Shown here: piece by piece, positions 26,887 through 35,356 of the stretch
Layout: each line of letters starts with the position of its first letter
Numbering within the stretch: the stretch's first letter is position 1
DNA from: Ancrocorticia sp052089425
GTDB lineage: Bacteria; Actinomycetota; Actinomycetes; Actinomycetales; Actinomycetaceae
Assembly: GCF_052089425.1 (NCBI RefSeq)
Contig: NZ_JBQCZW010000008.1
Coordinates: 12,023-76,022, forward strand
Length of the DNA: 64,000 bases
Direction of reading: 5' to 3'
The notes under the pieces: generated by a model
Told to the model about the DNA's origin: nothing
The model's input: the letters and a program-made list of their open reading frames with translations, nothing else
The model's database searches: none
Position numbers and translations under genes: made by a program

Positions 26887-27783
26887 CTAGCCCTGCACGG
26901 ATGATGACCAGAGGATACCTGGCTGGAGTTCGTCGTCGTTAAAAACCTTCGATCCGGAGGCTTTCCGAAGCAAACTCGGGGTGTCCAAAACGCTTGCGGG
27001 CAGGGACAGCCTCCGGACCCGTTTGGAAATCTCGCCCAACGGAAACTCGTGATCTGAAGCCGCAATCACGATGTTGCCAAATCGGCGTCCTTTTAAAATG
27101 GACGGGTCCACGATTGCCATGATGTGGGGGAAATGTTCGGCAACGGTGGCGATCTCCTCTCCCAAGCGCGTAAAGCCCGTGGAAGCGATGGAATTCATGA
27201 TGTACAGCCCGCCGGGGGAAAGCACCTCGTGAGCACGTTTGACACACTCAGACGTCCGTAGCTGGAGGGGGACCTCGCGAACGCGGAACGCATCGCGGAT
27301 CACCACGTCCCAGCGCGCCTTGGTGGTGTCAAGGGCATGGCGTGCCTCATCGTTGCGAATGCGTAGGCGAGGCGCTGGTGGTAGATCAAACCACTCGCGC
27401 ACGTCTCTTGCCAGCTGACGGTCCAATTCGATCGCCAACTGCTTCGAACCGGGATGGCCCGCGTCCATCGCACGAGCCAGAGCGCACCCGGCCCCGCCCA
27501 GATGAAGGGCACGTAGCGGAACTGTATCGCCAAGCGTTGCACCGATGATCAAATCGATGTGCTGCATGTATTCGAACTCAAGGTAGCGCGGATCGTCCAG
27601 ATCCAGCGCCGAAGATTCGGCGCCGTCAAGATACAGCGTGATGAGGCTTGGCCGGTAGGGGCTTTGCCCGATCTCCGCGATAGAAAAATCAGTGGAAACC
27701 GGTTCGGAAGGGAGCCGATCGAGCGGGTTTTCTCCTCGCGTCCGGTCGGGCTGCTTCTGCCGTGTATTCTTCGAGCGAGTCAC
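26887..27783 (-). CDS. Spermidine-synthase-like SAM-binding protein
   Basis: Rossmann-fold protein of the spermidine synthase superfamily. The 298 residues show YLEFEYMQHIDLII, a SAM/dcSAM-type glycine motif LHLGGAGCALARAMD, LAIELDRQLARDVREWF, and WDVVIRDAFRVREVPLQL. The latter has the Asp region of the active site, but the aspartate pair and tyrosines of true spermidine synthases are not all evident. Actinobacterial fused or orphan members of this type are common, and their substrate is unknown. GTG start follows a TAGGGT -10-like element by 6 nt (leaderless). It is divergent from dinB. Confidence 0.72.
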   Translation of the reverse strand: MTRSKNTRQKQPDRTRGENPLDRLPSEPVSTDFSIAEIGQSPYRPSLITLYLDGAESSALDLDDPRYLEFEYMQHIDLIIGATLGDTVPLRALHLGGAGCALARAMDAGHPGSKQLAIELDRQLARDVREWFDLPPAPRLRIRNDEARHALDTTKARWDVVIRDAFRVREVPLQLRTSECVKRAHEVLSPGGLYIMNSIASTGFTRLGEEIATVAEHFPHIMAIVDPSILKGRRFGNIVIAASDHEFPLGEISKRVRRLSLPASVLDTPSLLRKASGSKVFNDDELQPGILWSSSVQG

Positions 27784-27789
27784 AGCCTC

Positions 27790-27816
27790 ACCCTATCAAC
27801 TTTGGTGGCGTAGGCT
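27790..27816. promoter_or_regulatory. Divergent promoters of the spermidine-synthase-like gene and dinB
   Basis: On minus, TAGGGT (27795-27790) lies 6 nt before the GTG at 27783. On plus, TAGGCT (27811-27816) lies 16 nt before the dinB ATG with GGGAGGA between as ribosome binding site. The two -10 elements are only 15 bp apart, so polymerases could compete. No LexA box is present here. Confidence 0.4.
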
Positions 27817-27832
27817 GAGTGAGGGAGGAATC

Positions 27833-29125
27833 ATGTCACGTGCACCGCGGGCCAGCTGGGCCCGGCGCAACTGGGGGACCGACGATTCGAACACCCCCAT
27901 TCTTCACGTGGATATGGACGCCTTCTTCGTGTCCGTTGAACTCTTGGATCGCCCAGAATTAGCTGGCCAGCCGGTGGCTGTTGGGGGTGCCGAACGCGGT
28001 GTTGTGTCCGCCGCTTCCTACGAGGCCCGCACGTACGGAGTGAATTCTGCGATGCCGGTGGGGCAAGCCAAGCGGCTGTGCCCGCAGCTTCTCATGCTCC
28101 CGCCCAACGGGGAACGGTATCGTGAGGTGTCGCGGGCCGTCATGAGTATTCTTGACGATTACACGCCCTTGCGCGAACAAGTTTCCGTGGATGAAGCGTT
28201 CTTGGACGTGTCAGGCGCGCGGCGCATTTTTGGCAGTCCCGTTCGCATCGCTCAATCCATGCGCGAACGAATTCGCAGTGAGCAGGGAGTTCCGGCCTCA
28301 GTGGGCATTGCTGCCACCAAGCACGTGGCAAAGATCGCCTCAGCCCATGCAAAGCCGGATGGGCTGCTGCTCATCCCACAAGAGGCGACCCTCCCATTTC
28401 TCCACACACTCCCCGTGGGTTCACTGTGGGGTGTGGGAGAGCGTACCCGGGAGCGGCTCGATAAACAGGGCGTTGAACGTGTGGGCGATCTGGCCGCGCT
28501 TGGCGAACATCGGCTGACGAAGCTCCTTGGGGACGCGCAGGGCAAACACCTGTATGCGCTCGCGATGGGAGTGGACCCGCGCCCCGTCACGCCCAGTCAC
28601 GCAGAGAAATCCATTGGCAAAGAGGTCACTCTCTTTGAACGCGTGAGCGAGAGAAGCCAGATCGAGGCAATCTTGCTGGATCAGGCCCACGCCACGGCCC
28701 GCCGGTTGCGCGAACGTGAGCTCCTAGCCCGCTCGGTTGCTATCAAAGTGAGATTTGGCGATTTCACAACGATCAGCCGCTCGAAGGCGCTGGCAAGCCC
28801 AAGCAACGTGGCTCAAGATATCTATCTTGCCGCCAAGCGGCTCCTCGAAGGAGTGAATATCCCGGCTGACGGATTAAGGCTCATCGGGCTGCGCGCGGAA
28901 CAGATGGTGCGCGTGGGCGAAGGGATCCAGACAGCGTGGGATGATGACCCACGGCGCCTGAAGGCCGAGGGAGTGATGGACCTTGTTGGCCAAAAGTTCG
29001 GGCACGGGGCCATCGCTCCAGCTAGCCTTTTGACGCACGAAGGTTCGGGAAGTCATGCCGAGAATGCTACCGAGCATCCTCACGGCGCCCAGCGAACAGA
29101 TGAAGGCCGAGAGCATAAACAATGA
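27833..29125 (+). CDS. dinB: DNA polymerase IV (Y family)
   Basis: Translesion polymerase. The 430-residue protein has the catalytic motif ILHVDMDAFFVSVE near residues 23-36, ASYEARTYGVNSAMPVGQAKRLCP, VSVDEAFLDVSG with the second catalytic acidic pair, SVGIAATKHVAKIAS, and a little-finger domain. No clear beta-clamp-binding QxxLF motif stands out at the tail, although SLLTHEG could lie in place of it. Start ATG 27833 has GGGAGGA upstream; a longer frame from 27692 is antisense to the divergent gene. No SOS box lies nearby, so constitutive expression is likely. Confidence 0.92.
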   Translation: MSRAPRASWARRNWGTDDSNTPILHVDMDAFFVSVELLDRPELAGQPVAVGGAERGVVSAASYEARTYGVNSAMPVGQAKRLCPQLLMLPPNGERYREVSRAVMSILDDYTPLREQVSVDEAFLDVSGARRIFGSPVRIAQSMRERIRSEQGVPASVGIAATKHVAKIASAHAKPDGLLLIPQEATLPFLHTLPVGSLWGVGERTRERLDKQGVERVGDLAALGEHRLTKLLGDAQGKHLYALAMGVDPRPVTPSHAEKSIGKEVTLFERVSERSQIEAILLDQAHATARRLRERELLARSVAIKVRFGDFTTISRSKALASPSNVAQDIYLAAKRLLEGVNIPADGLRLIGLRAEQMVRVGEGIQTAWDDDPRRLKAEGVMDLVGQKFGHGAIAPASLLTHEGSGSHAENATEHPHGAQRTDEGREHKQ

Positions 29126-29156
29126 CACCAAGTTTCTCGCGTTGGCGGTGACGCGA

Positions 29157-29162
29157 TAGGAT
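29157..29162 (+). promoter_or_regulatory. Putative -10 element of the DUF3040 gene
   Basis: TAGGAT lies 29 nt before the ATG, giving a short leader that holds the GAGGAG ribosome binding site. No clear -35. Confidence 0.35.
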
Positions 29163-29191
29163 GGTGTGACACCAACCGATGAGGAGACAAG

Positions 29192-29581
29192 ATGGCTCTT
29201 TCGGACTACGAGCGCAAGATGCTCGAGGAGCTTGAGGCCCAGCTGGCTGACGAGGATCCCAAGTTTGCGGATACCTTGAAACCAGAGCCGCCCGAGCCCT
29301 CTACCCCCATGCGCCTATCCATCCGTCACCTCGTTCTCGGGCTGCTCGTTGCCGTTGTGGGCATCGCAGTCTTGGTTGTTGGTATCGCCTTTGAAATCGT
29401 TATTGTTGGCGTGGCTGGCGTTGTCATCATGTTTGGTGGCTTCTGGTACATCACCGAGGGTTTCCAGCCCGGCCCTGTGAGTTCAAGCCATCAGGGGAAG
29501 AAACCCCGCCCAAGCAGCGATGGGGGATTCATGTCCCGTCAGGCGGATCAATGGCAGAAACGGCGCGGCGGTAACCGTTAA
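29192..29581 (+). CDS. DUF3040 family membrane protein
   Basis: Conserved actinobacterial protein of unknown function, 129 residues. The N-terminal MALSDYERKMLEELEAQLADEDPKFA is the DUF3040 hallmark; two hydrophobic segments follow (about residues 44-85), then a basic, polar cytoplasmic tail. GAGGAG precedes the ATG. DUF3040 genes usually lie just before mraZ, as here, which suggests a link to the envelope, but no role is shown. It ends in a classic intrinsic terminator that separates it from the division cluster. Confidence 0.85.
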   Translation: MALSDYERKMLEELEAQLADEDPKFADTLKPEPPEPSTPMRLSIRHLVLGLLVAVVGIAVLVVGIAFEIVIVGVAGVVIMFGGFWYITEGFQPGPVSSSHQGKKPRPSSDGGFMSRQADQWQKRRGGNR

Positions 29582-29606
29582 ACCTGCCGCACACTAGTTG
29601 TACTTA

Positions 29607-29636
29607 GGGAGTCACCTTCGGGTGGCTCCCTTTTTT
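29607..29636 (+). terminator. Intrinsic terminator after the DUF3040 gene
   Basis: GGGAGTCACC and GGTGGCTCCC form a 10-bp stem (one G-U pair) around a TTCG tetraloop, followed at once by six T residues. A textbook rho-independent terminator. Confidence 0.95.
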
Positions 29637-29937
29637 GGGTCTAGGTCCTCCACTTCCCTCCACAACGGCTGCCTGGGACCTCCCGCCGGCTGGGCTGCTC
29701 GCGAAAATTTCGCGTATTTGCTCAGTTTTCGGCGGTATCTGTCCTGGTGCGCTGAGGTGGGGAAGTCGTGTGTAGAACCGCCGCACTTGGCTGGGCTGGA
29801 GTGATACTCGGCGTGCCCTCCACCTCCTTTTTGTTGAGATTCCTGTGTTTTTCCTATGAGTACTAGCCAAGAGACTCTTGCCTGTGGTGCAATGTGGAGT
29901 AAAGTGGAGGAAATGACATTGCAGGAGGGGGTGAATC
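29637..29937. promoter_or_regulatory. mraZ upstream control region with MraZ-type repeats and a palindrome
   Basis: About 300 bp without a gene. It holds three GTGG(A/T) direct repeats with 10-bp spacing on plus (29884-29888, 29894-29898, 29904-29908), two GTGGA with 10-bp spacing on minus (29663-29659 and 29653-29649), a lone minus GTGGA (29823-29819), and the palindrome CGCGAAAATTTCGCG (29700-29714). The plus-strand set sits just before the mraZ ribosome binding site. Spaced GTGG-type repeats are the known MraZ operator layout, so autoregulation of the division cluster is likely. The exact promoter was not resolved. Confidence 0.6.
29884..29908 (+). repeat. Three MraZ-box-like direct repeats
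   Basis: GTGGT-N5-GTGGA-N5-GTGGA, one copy per helical turn, directly upstream of mraZ. E. coli MraZ binds similar 5-bp repeats separated by 5 bp. Confidence 0.6.
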
Positions 29938-30369
29938 GTGTTTCTTGGAACATACGAGCCGCGGCTTGATGACAAGGGGCGCCTCATTCTTCCTGCAAAG
30001 TATCGTGACCAGCTCCAAGGCGGGCTGGTCATGACCCGTGGGCAGGAGCACTGTCTGTACGTGTTCCCCTACTCGGAGTTCGAAACCATGCAAGAACAGC
30101 TGCGCCAAGCGCCGCTGGCCTCGAAGGAAGCTCGATCGTACCTACGCGTGTTCCTTTCGGGAGCCGTTGATGAGATACCCGATAAGCAAGGAAGGATCAC
30201 GATCCCGGCCAATCTGCGAACGTATGCCGGGCTGCAACGCGAACTTTCGGTGATTGGCACCGGCAATCGCATTGAGATTTGGGACCAAGCCGCTTGGACC
30301 CAGTATTTGGACGATCAGGAATCGGCATTTGCCGATCGTGAGGACGAAGTTATTCCGGGGCTCTTCTAG
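29938..30369 (+). CDS. mraZ: Transcriptional regulator MraZ
   Basis: AbrB-fold DNA-binding protein that represses the division/cell-wall cluster. The 143 residues contain two MraZ repeats: MFLGTYEPRLDDKGRLILPAKYRD at the start, and EIPDKQGRITIPANLRTYAGL near residues 78-98, each with the DxKGR(L/I)xxP core. GGAGGGGG precedes the GTG start, and MraZ-type operator repeats lie just upstream. First gene of the dcw cluster; a 7-bp hairpin separates it from rsmH. Confidence 0.96.
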   Translation: MFLGTYEPRLDDKGRLILPAKYRDQLQGGLVMTRGQEHCLYVFPYSEFETMQEQLRQAPLASKEARSYLRVFLSGAVDEIPDKQGRITIPANLRTYAGLQRELSVIGTGNRIEIWDQAAWTQYLDDQESAFADREDEVIPGLF

Positions 30370-30396
30370 CCCTGAGCGGTGGTCTCTCTTGCCAAT

Positions 30397-30419
30397 CTGA
30401 GGCAATTCCCTAGCCTCAG
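30397..30419 (+). promoter_or_regulatory. Small hairpin between mraZ and rsmH
   Basis: CTGAGGC (30397-30403) and GCCTCAG (30413-30419) can pair with a 9-nt loop. It has no T-run and may mark an mRNA processing or partial termination point within the dcw operon. Confidence 0.3.
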
Positions 30420-30478
30420 AGGGGCAGGAGCGGCCCACTTTTCAGGGAAAGGACACCTGGGTGGGAAGGGAGAGCGGG

Positions 30479-31483
30479 ATGAGTGAGCCCATCCGGCCAC
30501 GTGCCACAGGCGATGCGCTGCATGTTCCGGTTCTCCTCGAAGAATGTATCGAGCTGCTGGAGCCGGCGTTGTCCGGCTCTTGTCCCGTCCTGATCGACGG
30601 GACGTTGGGAATGGGGGGCCATACCTCTGCCTTTCTTGAGCGTTTTGAGAATTTGACTGTGATTGGTATTGACCGTGACCCGGCAGCCATTGCTCTGGCG
30701 AGCGAACGGCTCGCCGGATTTGGTGAGCGGTTTCGGGCGGTGCAGGGCACGTACGATCAGATCGATTCTGTGGCCAAGAAATTCGGGCACGGGGGAGGAG
30801 AACCGGGCACCGTTGATGCGGTGCTGATGGATCTTGGAGTCTCCTCACTCCAACTGGACGAACGGGAACGCGGATTCTCCTACTCTCATGATGCGCCGCT
30901 CGATATGCGGATGGATACCGGTGGCGGCCAGACGGCAGCGGACATTCTGGCCGGTGCTGATGTGAAGGAGCTGACCCGCATCCTGTCTCATTACGGTGAG
31001 GAACGGTTTGCCTCACGAATCGCACGCCGCATCGTGAGCGAACGCGAACGCCAGCCCATTACTCGGACCAAACAGCTTGCAGATCTGGTCAAGGATTCCA
31101 TTCCGGCGGCCACCCGCCGTACCGGCGGCAACCCCGCCAAGCGCACGTTCCAAGCCTTGCGCATTGCGGTGAACGATGAGCTGTCCGTGTTAGAACGTGC
31201 CGTGCCGCGAGCGGTCTCGGCCATTCGGGTGGGTGGACGCATTGCAGTGGAGTCCTACCAGTCCCTTGAGGACAAGATCGTCAAGCGGGAGTTTGCGGCG
31301 GGGGCTACCTCGACCACTCCGCCGGGCCTACCCGTTGAACTACCGGGGCACGAACCCTATCTACGCCTTCTGACACGGGGCGCAGTCAAAGCACATCCAG
31401 AGGAGGCCGCGATGAATCCACGAAGCGCCTCCGTCCGTCTCAGAGCCGCCGAGCGGTTACGCAGGGAAGGGAATCGCCCATGA
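30479..31483 (+). CDS. rsmH: 16S rRNA (cytosine-1402-N4)-methyltransferase RsmH
   Basis: SAM-dependent enzyme that methylates C1402 of 16S rRNA in the ribosomal P site. The 334-residue protein shows HVPVLLEECIELL, SAM-binding LIDGTLGMGGHTSAFLERF, VIGIDRDPAA, DAVLMDLGVSSLQLDERERGFSY and the C-terminal RVGGRIAVESYQSLEDKIVK. ATG 30479 is chosen because AAGGGAG lies about 6 nt upstream; GTG 30461 is the alternative. Its stop overlaps the ftsL start as ATGA. Formerly called mraW, it is always in this cluster. Confidence 0.96.
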   Translation: MSEPIRPRATGDALHVPVLLEECIELLEPALSGSCPVLIDGTLGMGGHTSAFLERFENLTVIGIDRDPAAIALASERLAGFGERFRAVQGTYDQIDSVAKKFGHGGGEPGTVDAVLMDLGVSSLQLDERERGFSYSHDAPLDMRMDTGGGQTAADILAGADVKELTRILSHYGEERFASRIARRIVSERERQPITRTKQLADLVKDSIPAATRRTGGNPAKRTFQALRIAVNDELSVLERAVPRAVSAIRVGGRIAVESYQSLEDKIVKREFAAGATSTTPPGLPVELPGHEPYLRLLTRGAVKAHPEEAAMNPRSASVRLRAAERLRREGNRP

Positions 31484-31908
31484 GCGCTGTTCCAGCGGGC
31501 GCACCGCGCAGATCCCATGACCATCAGGTGATCGGAGGCTTGCCCAAGCTTGAGCTAGTCCCAACCCCAGCCCCCGCAAGAGGCTTCTACGGAACCGTCA
31601 TCCTGTGTGTTTCCCTATTTCTTGGTGCCTTTGGGCTCGTGTTCTTCCTCAATACGCAGATGGTAGCAACCGCCTACGAACTACAAAACGTCAACCAGCA
31701 GATCAACGAGGCGGCAGCCACGGAGTCCACATTGATGGGCGAGGTCGTGAGTGTCTCAACGCCTGAGGGGCTGGCTCAGCAGGCCGATGATCTCGGCCTT
31801 GTCCCAGCTGAGGACATCCGCCATCTGGATCTGAAAACCGGTACCGTTGTTTTACCGGCGGATCCCGATGCGCAATTCCAAGTTGCGGCACAGGATTCGG
31901 GAGACTAA
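31480..31908 (+). CDS. ftsL: FtsL-like division protein
   Basis: Bitopic membrane protein of the divisome, partner of FtsB and FtsQ. The 142 residues hold a polar cytoplasmic N-terminus, one membrane segment (about 36-59, FYGTVILCVSLFLGAFGLVFFL), and an outer helical region VATAYELQNVNQQINEAAATESTLMGEV that could form a coiled coil, ending in an acidic tail. Sequence conservation is weak, so the call rests on topology and on its place between rsmH and ftsI. Start overlaps the rsmH stop (ATGA). Confidence 0.8.
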   Translation: MSAVPAGAPRRSHDHQVIGGLPKLELVPTPAPARGFYGTVILCVSLFLGAFGLVFFLNTQMVATAYELQNVNQQINEAAATESTLMGEVVSVSTPEGLAQQADDLGLVPAEDIRHLDLKTGTVVLPADPDAQFQVAAQDSGD

Positions 31909-31953
31909 GAGTGGCGAACAGGGCGGAAAAGGCTAAGACGGAGCCGTAATCTT

Positions 31954-33852
31954 ATGGCAAATGATCACAATCGACCTGAGGATCAGGCGCGGCGGGCTGG
32001 GGCCAGCGGGCGACGGCCTCAGCCGAAGAGCCGATCCACTCTCACCCGCCGCCTCCAGACCCTTCTTGCCATCTTCACGGCCTGCACACTCATTCTCGGG
32101 ATCCGGCTCGTGGATCTTCAGGGAGTCCGCGCGAATAAGCTCTCGGATTCTGCAGCGGAGTTTCGAACCCGTTCGTACACACTTCAGGCGAAACGAGGGG
32201 ATATCCTCGATTCCTCTGGCGCCGTTCTGGCAACCTCCGTGGAACGCTACAACGTTGCCGTGAATCAGCAGCTCATCGGCGAGTACATCAAGTATGACGA
32301 GAATGATGAGGGCGAGGTTGTGGCCGTTGGCAGCGGTGCAGCTGCCGCAGCGAAAGAACTGGCTCCGCTCTTGGAAATGGATGAAGCTGAACTGGGCGGC
32401 AAGCTCTTGGGAGGAGGGGATAAGCGCACCTTCGTTTATCTGAAGAAGGACATCTCTCCTGAGCTTTGGCGCGAGATTCGGGCACTGCGCATTCCGGGCA
32501 TTGAGCCCGAGCAATTCATGAAGCGCGAGTACCCCAACGGAAAGGTCGCGGGCAACATTCTCGGCTACACGGGGATGATTGGCGAGAACCCGGAGGATGG
32601 TGGCGCTGAAAAGGCCACGGGGCAGGCGGGGATCGAACGCTCGCAAAATGATGTGCTCACGGGCCAAGATGGTTCCCTGACTGTCCAGATCGCTGGTGGG
32701 GCCGTGCTTCCTAACGGGGATCGTTCGGAGGAACCTGCGCAAGACGGGGCTGATGTGCAGTTGACGGTCAATCGGGATCTTCAGGACAATCTTGAACAGG
32801 CCGTTGACAAAACTGTGGATGATCAAGGCGCACAATGGGCATCCGCCGTGGTGCTCGAAATCGGTACCGGCAGCGTGCTGGCGCTGGCCGATTCGAGTAC
32901 GCCGGACCCCTCCAACCTTTCCGCTACGGATCCCGACAACTGGGGATCGCGTGCCGTCATGGCGCCGGTGGAACCAGGATCAACTGGCAAGCTCATGACC
33001 TTTGCCGCCGCCATTGATCAGGGAACGGTGGAGCCGCTCAGTACGTTCAACGTTCCGGACGTCATCACGATGCCCAACGGGGAGACGATCCGGGATAACG
33101 ATAATCATCCAACTCAGGACATGACCGTGGCAGGGATTCTGGCTCTGTCCTACAACACGGGGCTGATCCAAATCGGGGATACGATCTCTGACGATACGCG
33201 GATCGATTATATGAAGAAGTTTGGAATCGGATCGAAAACGGGTATCGAACTGCCGGCCGAATCAGCTGGCGTGCTGCGTGACCCGTCAACGTGGGACAAC
33301 CGCAGCCATTACACCACGATGTTTGGACAGGGTTGGTCCGCCACAACTCTTCAGCTTGGCCAGATGGTCTCGGTGATCGGCAACGATGGGGTGCGGGTTC
33401 CGGTTCACATCATCGATAGTGTGACGGACGCTGACGGTACAAGCCAGCCCGCGGTGCTTGACGATTCTGTGCAGGTCATTTCTCCTGAATCGGCCGATAC
33501 GATGTTGGATCTCATGCAGGGTGTCACCGATCCGAACTCCACCGGTTGGCGGGCTAGAGTGCCCGGATACAACATTGCGGGAAAGACCGGAACTGCACAG
33601 GTGCCGGATGAAAACGGGGAGCTGACTCGCCGCGTAGGTACGTTCGTGGGATTGGTTCCGGCGGAAGATCCGCAAATTGCGATCGCCGTGGCGGTCTACA
33701 ATGCTCCGGGAGCCGGTTACGGCGGAGAGGTCGCTGCTCCAGTGTTTAAGGACGTCACAATTTTTGCCGTCCGGCAGCTGGGCATACCGCCATCGACCGA
33801 GCCTCTTGTACGTTTACAGTGGTACCCGGGTGAGGACGTGGGAAATGACTGA
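31954..33852 (+). CDS. ftsI: Septal transpeptidase FtsI (PBP3-like)
   Basis: Class B penicillin-binding protein that cross-links septal peptidoglycan. The 632-residue protein has a cytoplasmic tail of about 30 residues, one membrane segment (LQTLLAIFTACTLILGIRLVDL), a dimerisation domain (TLQAKRGDILDSSGAVLATS), and the transpeptidase domain with SxxK at Ser343 (EPGSTGKLM, where STFK is more usual), SxN-like SYN near 399, and KTGTAQ near 544. There are no PASTA repeats. Its stop overlaps the murE start by 8 nt. GGAG lies 12 nt before the ATG, so initiation may depend on ftsL translation. Confidence 0.94.
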   Translation: MANDHNRPEDQARRAGASGRRPQPKSRSTLTRRLQTLLAIFTACTLILGIRLVDLQGVRANKLSDSAAEFRTRSYTLQAKRGDILDSSGAVLATSVERYNVAVNQQLIGEYIKYDENDEGEVVAVGSGAAAAAKELAPLLEMDEAELGGKLLGGGDKRTFVYLKKDISPELWREIRALRIPGIEPEQFMKREYPNGKVAGNILGYTGMIGENPEDGGAEKATGQAGIERSQNDVLTGQDGSLTVQIAGGAVLPNGDRSEEPAQDGADVQLTVNRDLQDNLEQAVDKTVDDQGAQWASAVVLEIGTGSVLALADSSTPDPSNLSATDPDNWGSRAVMAPVEPGSTGKLMTFAAAIDQGTVEPLSTFNVPDVITMPNGETIRDNDNHPTQDMTVAGILALSYNTGLIQIGDTISDDTRIDYMKKFGIGSKTGIELPAESAGVLRDPSTWDNRSHYTTMFGQGWSATTLQLGQMVSVIGNDGVRVPVHIIDSVTDADGTSQPAVLDDSVQVISPESADTMLDLMQGVTDPNSTGWRARVPGYNIAGKTGTAQVPDENGELTRRVGTFVGLVPAEDPQIAIAVAVYNAPGAGYGGEVAAPVFKDVTIFAVRQLGIPPSTEPLVRLQWYPGEDVGND

Positions 33853-35356
33853 GCTATCCAGACTTGCGGAGATCATTGATGGGCGCTGCACTGGCGATGT
33901 CGCCGTATCGAGTGTTACCTCCGATTCCCGCGCCGTGCCCACAGGGTCATTGTTTGGCGCAGTTCCCGGCTTGCATGTTCACGGTGCGAGGTTTGCTGCC
34001 TCCGCCGTTGCCGATGGTGCCATCGCCGTGGCAACGGACCCTGAAGGCGAACGCATCATCACGTCCATGATGGACGATGTTCCCCCGCTTCTTGTGGTGG
34101 ACAATATTGCCGCGCGTCTGGGAGAGATAGCGGCGGAGGTGTATGGCAATCCCAGTGCTGGCCTGACATCGTTCGCTGTGACGGGGACCAACGGGAAGAC
34201 CACCACGGCGTTCATGCTGGACAACGTACTGGGCAAAGCCGGCCGTACCACCGGCCTCATTGGCACGGTGTCCGTGAGGTTGGCGGGAACTGAGGTGCCG
34301 GCGGCGCTTACCACGCCCATGCCGGCCGATCTCCAGCGCGTGCTCGCTGACCTTGTTCGCCGCGGGGGTACGGACCTCGTGATGGAAACGTCCTCGCACG
34401 CACTCGCTCAGGGGCGAACGGATCCGGTGCGTTTTTCCGTGGCCGGGTTTACGAATTTGACGCAAGATCACTTGGACTTCCACCGCACGCTCGAGGAGTA
34501 TTTCGAGGCGAAGGCTTCGCTCTTTACTCCGGAACGTTGTGAGAAGGCCGTGATTATTGTCGACGACGAATGGGGCCTACGCCTCTGGGAGCGCTCGATC
34601 AGTCTCCTCGGTGCTGAGAACGTGTACGCATTGGCTGTTGCCACTCAGTTACCCGAGGGGGCACGTGGGTGGCAGGTCACGGAAGTGAACGAGGGTGCTG
34701 ATTCCACCGCCATCGAGCTGGCGAATCAATCGGGTGAGCACATCAGTTTCACCACGGCGCTTCCCGGCCAGTTCAACGTGGCTAATGCCGCCCTTGCCGT
34801 CACGATGGCGAACGTCGGAGGTCTGGAACTGCGCGATTTGCCCGAGACGGTAGATCCTCAAGTTCCCGGGAGAATGGAAACGATTTCCTCACGTCCCCGT
34901 GTTGTGGTGGACTTTGCCCATAACACGGACGCGTTGGCCAAGGCCATCACCGCACTGCGGCCCACCACCAAAGGCAAGCTCATCGTTGTGACCGGTGCTG
35001 CCGGGGAACGGGATAAGGGCAAGCGGCCTGCCATGGGGCAAACGGTTGGGCAGCTAGCAGATGTCGCCATCATTACAGATGACGATCCTCACGACGAGGA
35101 CCCTGCTGTTATCCGAAACGGTGTTCTGGCCGGCGCTGAGGGCTTAACGGCCCACGTTGAAGAGATCGCGGACCGTAGCCTAGCCATTGAGGCCTCCATC
35201 TTGGATGCGGGGCCAGACGATACAATCCTGCTTGCCGGGCGGGGTCACGAAACAATTCAAGAGGTGGCCGGCGAGCGGATTGAATTGGATGATCGGGTGG
35301 AAGCCCGCAAGGCGCTGGCTCAGTGGGCCTCCAAGCCAAAGGAGAAGATTGTATGA
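33845..35356 (+). CDS. murE: UDP-MurNAc-L-Ala-D-Glu ligase MurE
   Basis: Adds the third stem-peptide residue during peptidoglycan synthesis. The 503-residue protein has the ATP site TGTNGKTTTAFMLD, the ligase TNLTQDHLDFHRTLEEYFEAKASLF (carbamylated-lysine region), VVVDFAHNTDALAKAI, and the specificity segment TDDDPHDEDP starting near residue 411. mDAP-adding enzymes have DNPR at that point, so this one likely adds L-lysine or ornithine; that is inference. The ATG overlaps the ftsI stop (ATGACTGA) and the stop overlaps murF (ATGA). A longer frame from 33677 is a shadow of ftsI. Confidence 0.95.
   Translation: MTELSRLAEIIDGRCTGDVAVSSVTSDSRAVPTGSLFGAVPGLHVHGARFAASAVADGAIAVATDPEGERIITSMMDDVPPLLVVDNIAARLGEIAAEVYGNPSAGLTSFAVTGTNGKTTTAFMLDNVLGKAGRTTGLIGTVSVRLAGTEVPAALTTPMPADLQRVLADLVRRGGTDLVMETSSHALAQGRTDPVRFSVAGFTNLTQDHLDFHRTLEEYFEAKASLFTPERCEKAVIIVDDEWGLRLWERSISLLGAENVYALAVATQLPEGARGWQVTEVNEGADSTAIELANQSGEHISFTTALPGQFNVANAALAVTMANVGGLELRDLPETVDPQVPGRMETISSRPRVVVDFAHNTDALAKAITALRPTTKGKLIVVTGAAGERDKGKRPAMGQTVGQLADVAIITDDDPHDEDPAVIRNGVLAGAEGLTAHVEEIADRSLAIEASILDAGPDDTILLAGRGHETIQEVAGERIELDDRVEARKALAQWASKPKEKIV

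Noticed and set aside
31933..32835. 300-residue frame antisense to ftsI
   Set aside because: No domain and no ribosome binding site; ftsI is unambiguous on the other strand.
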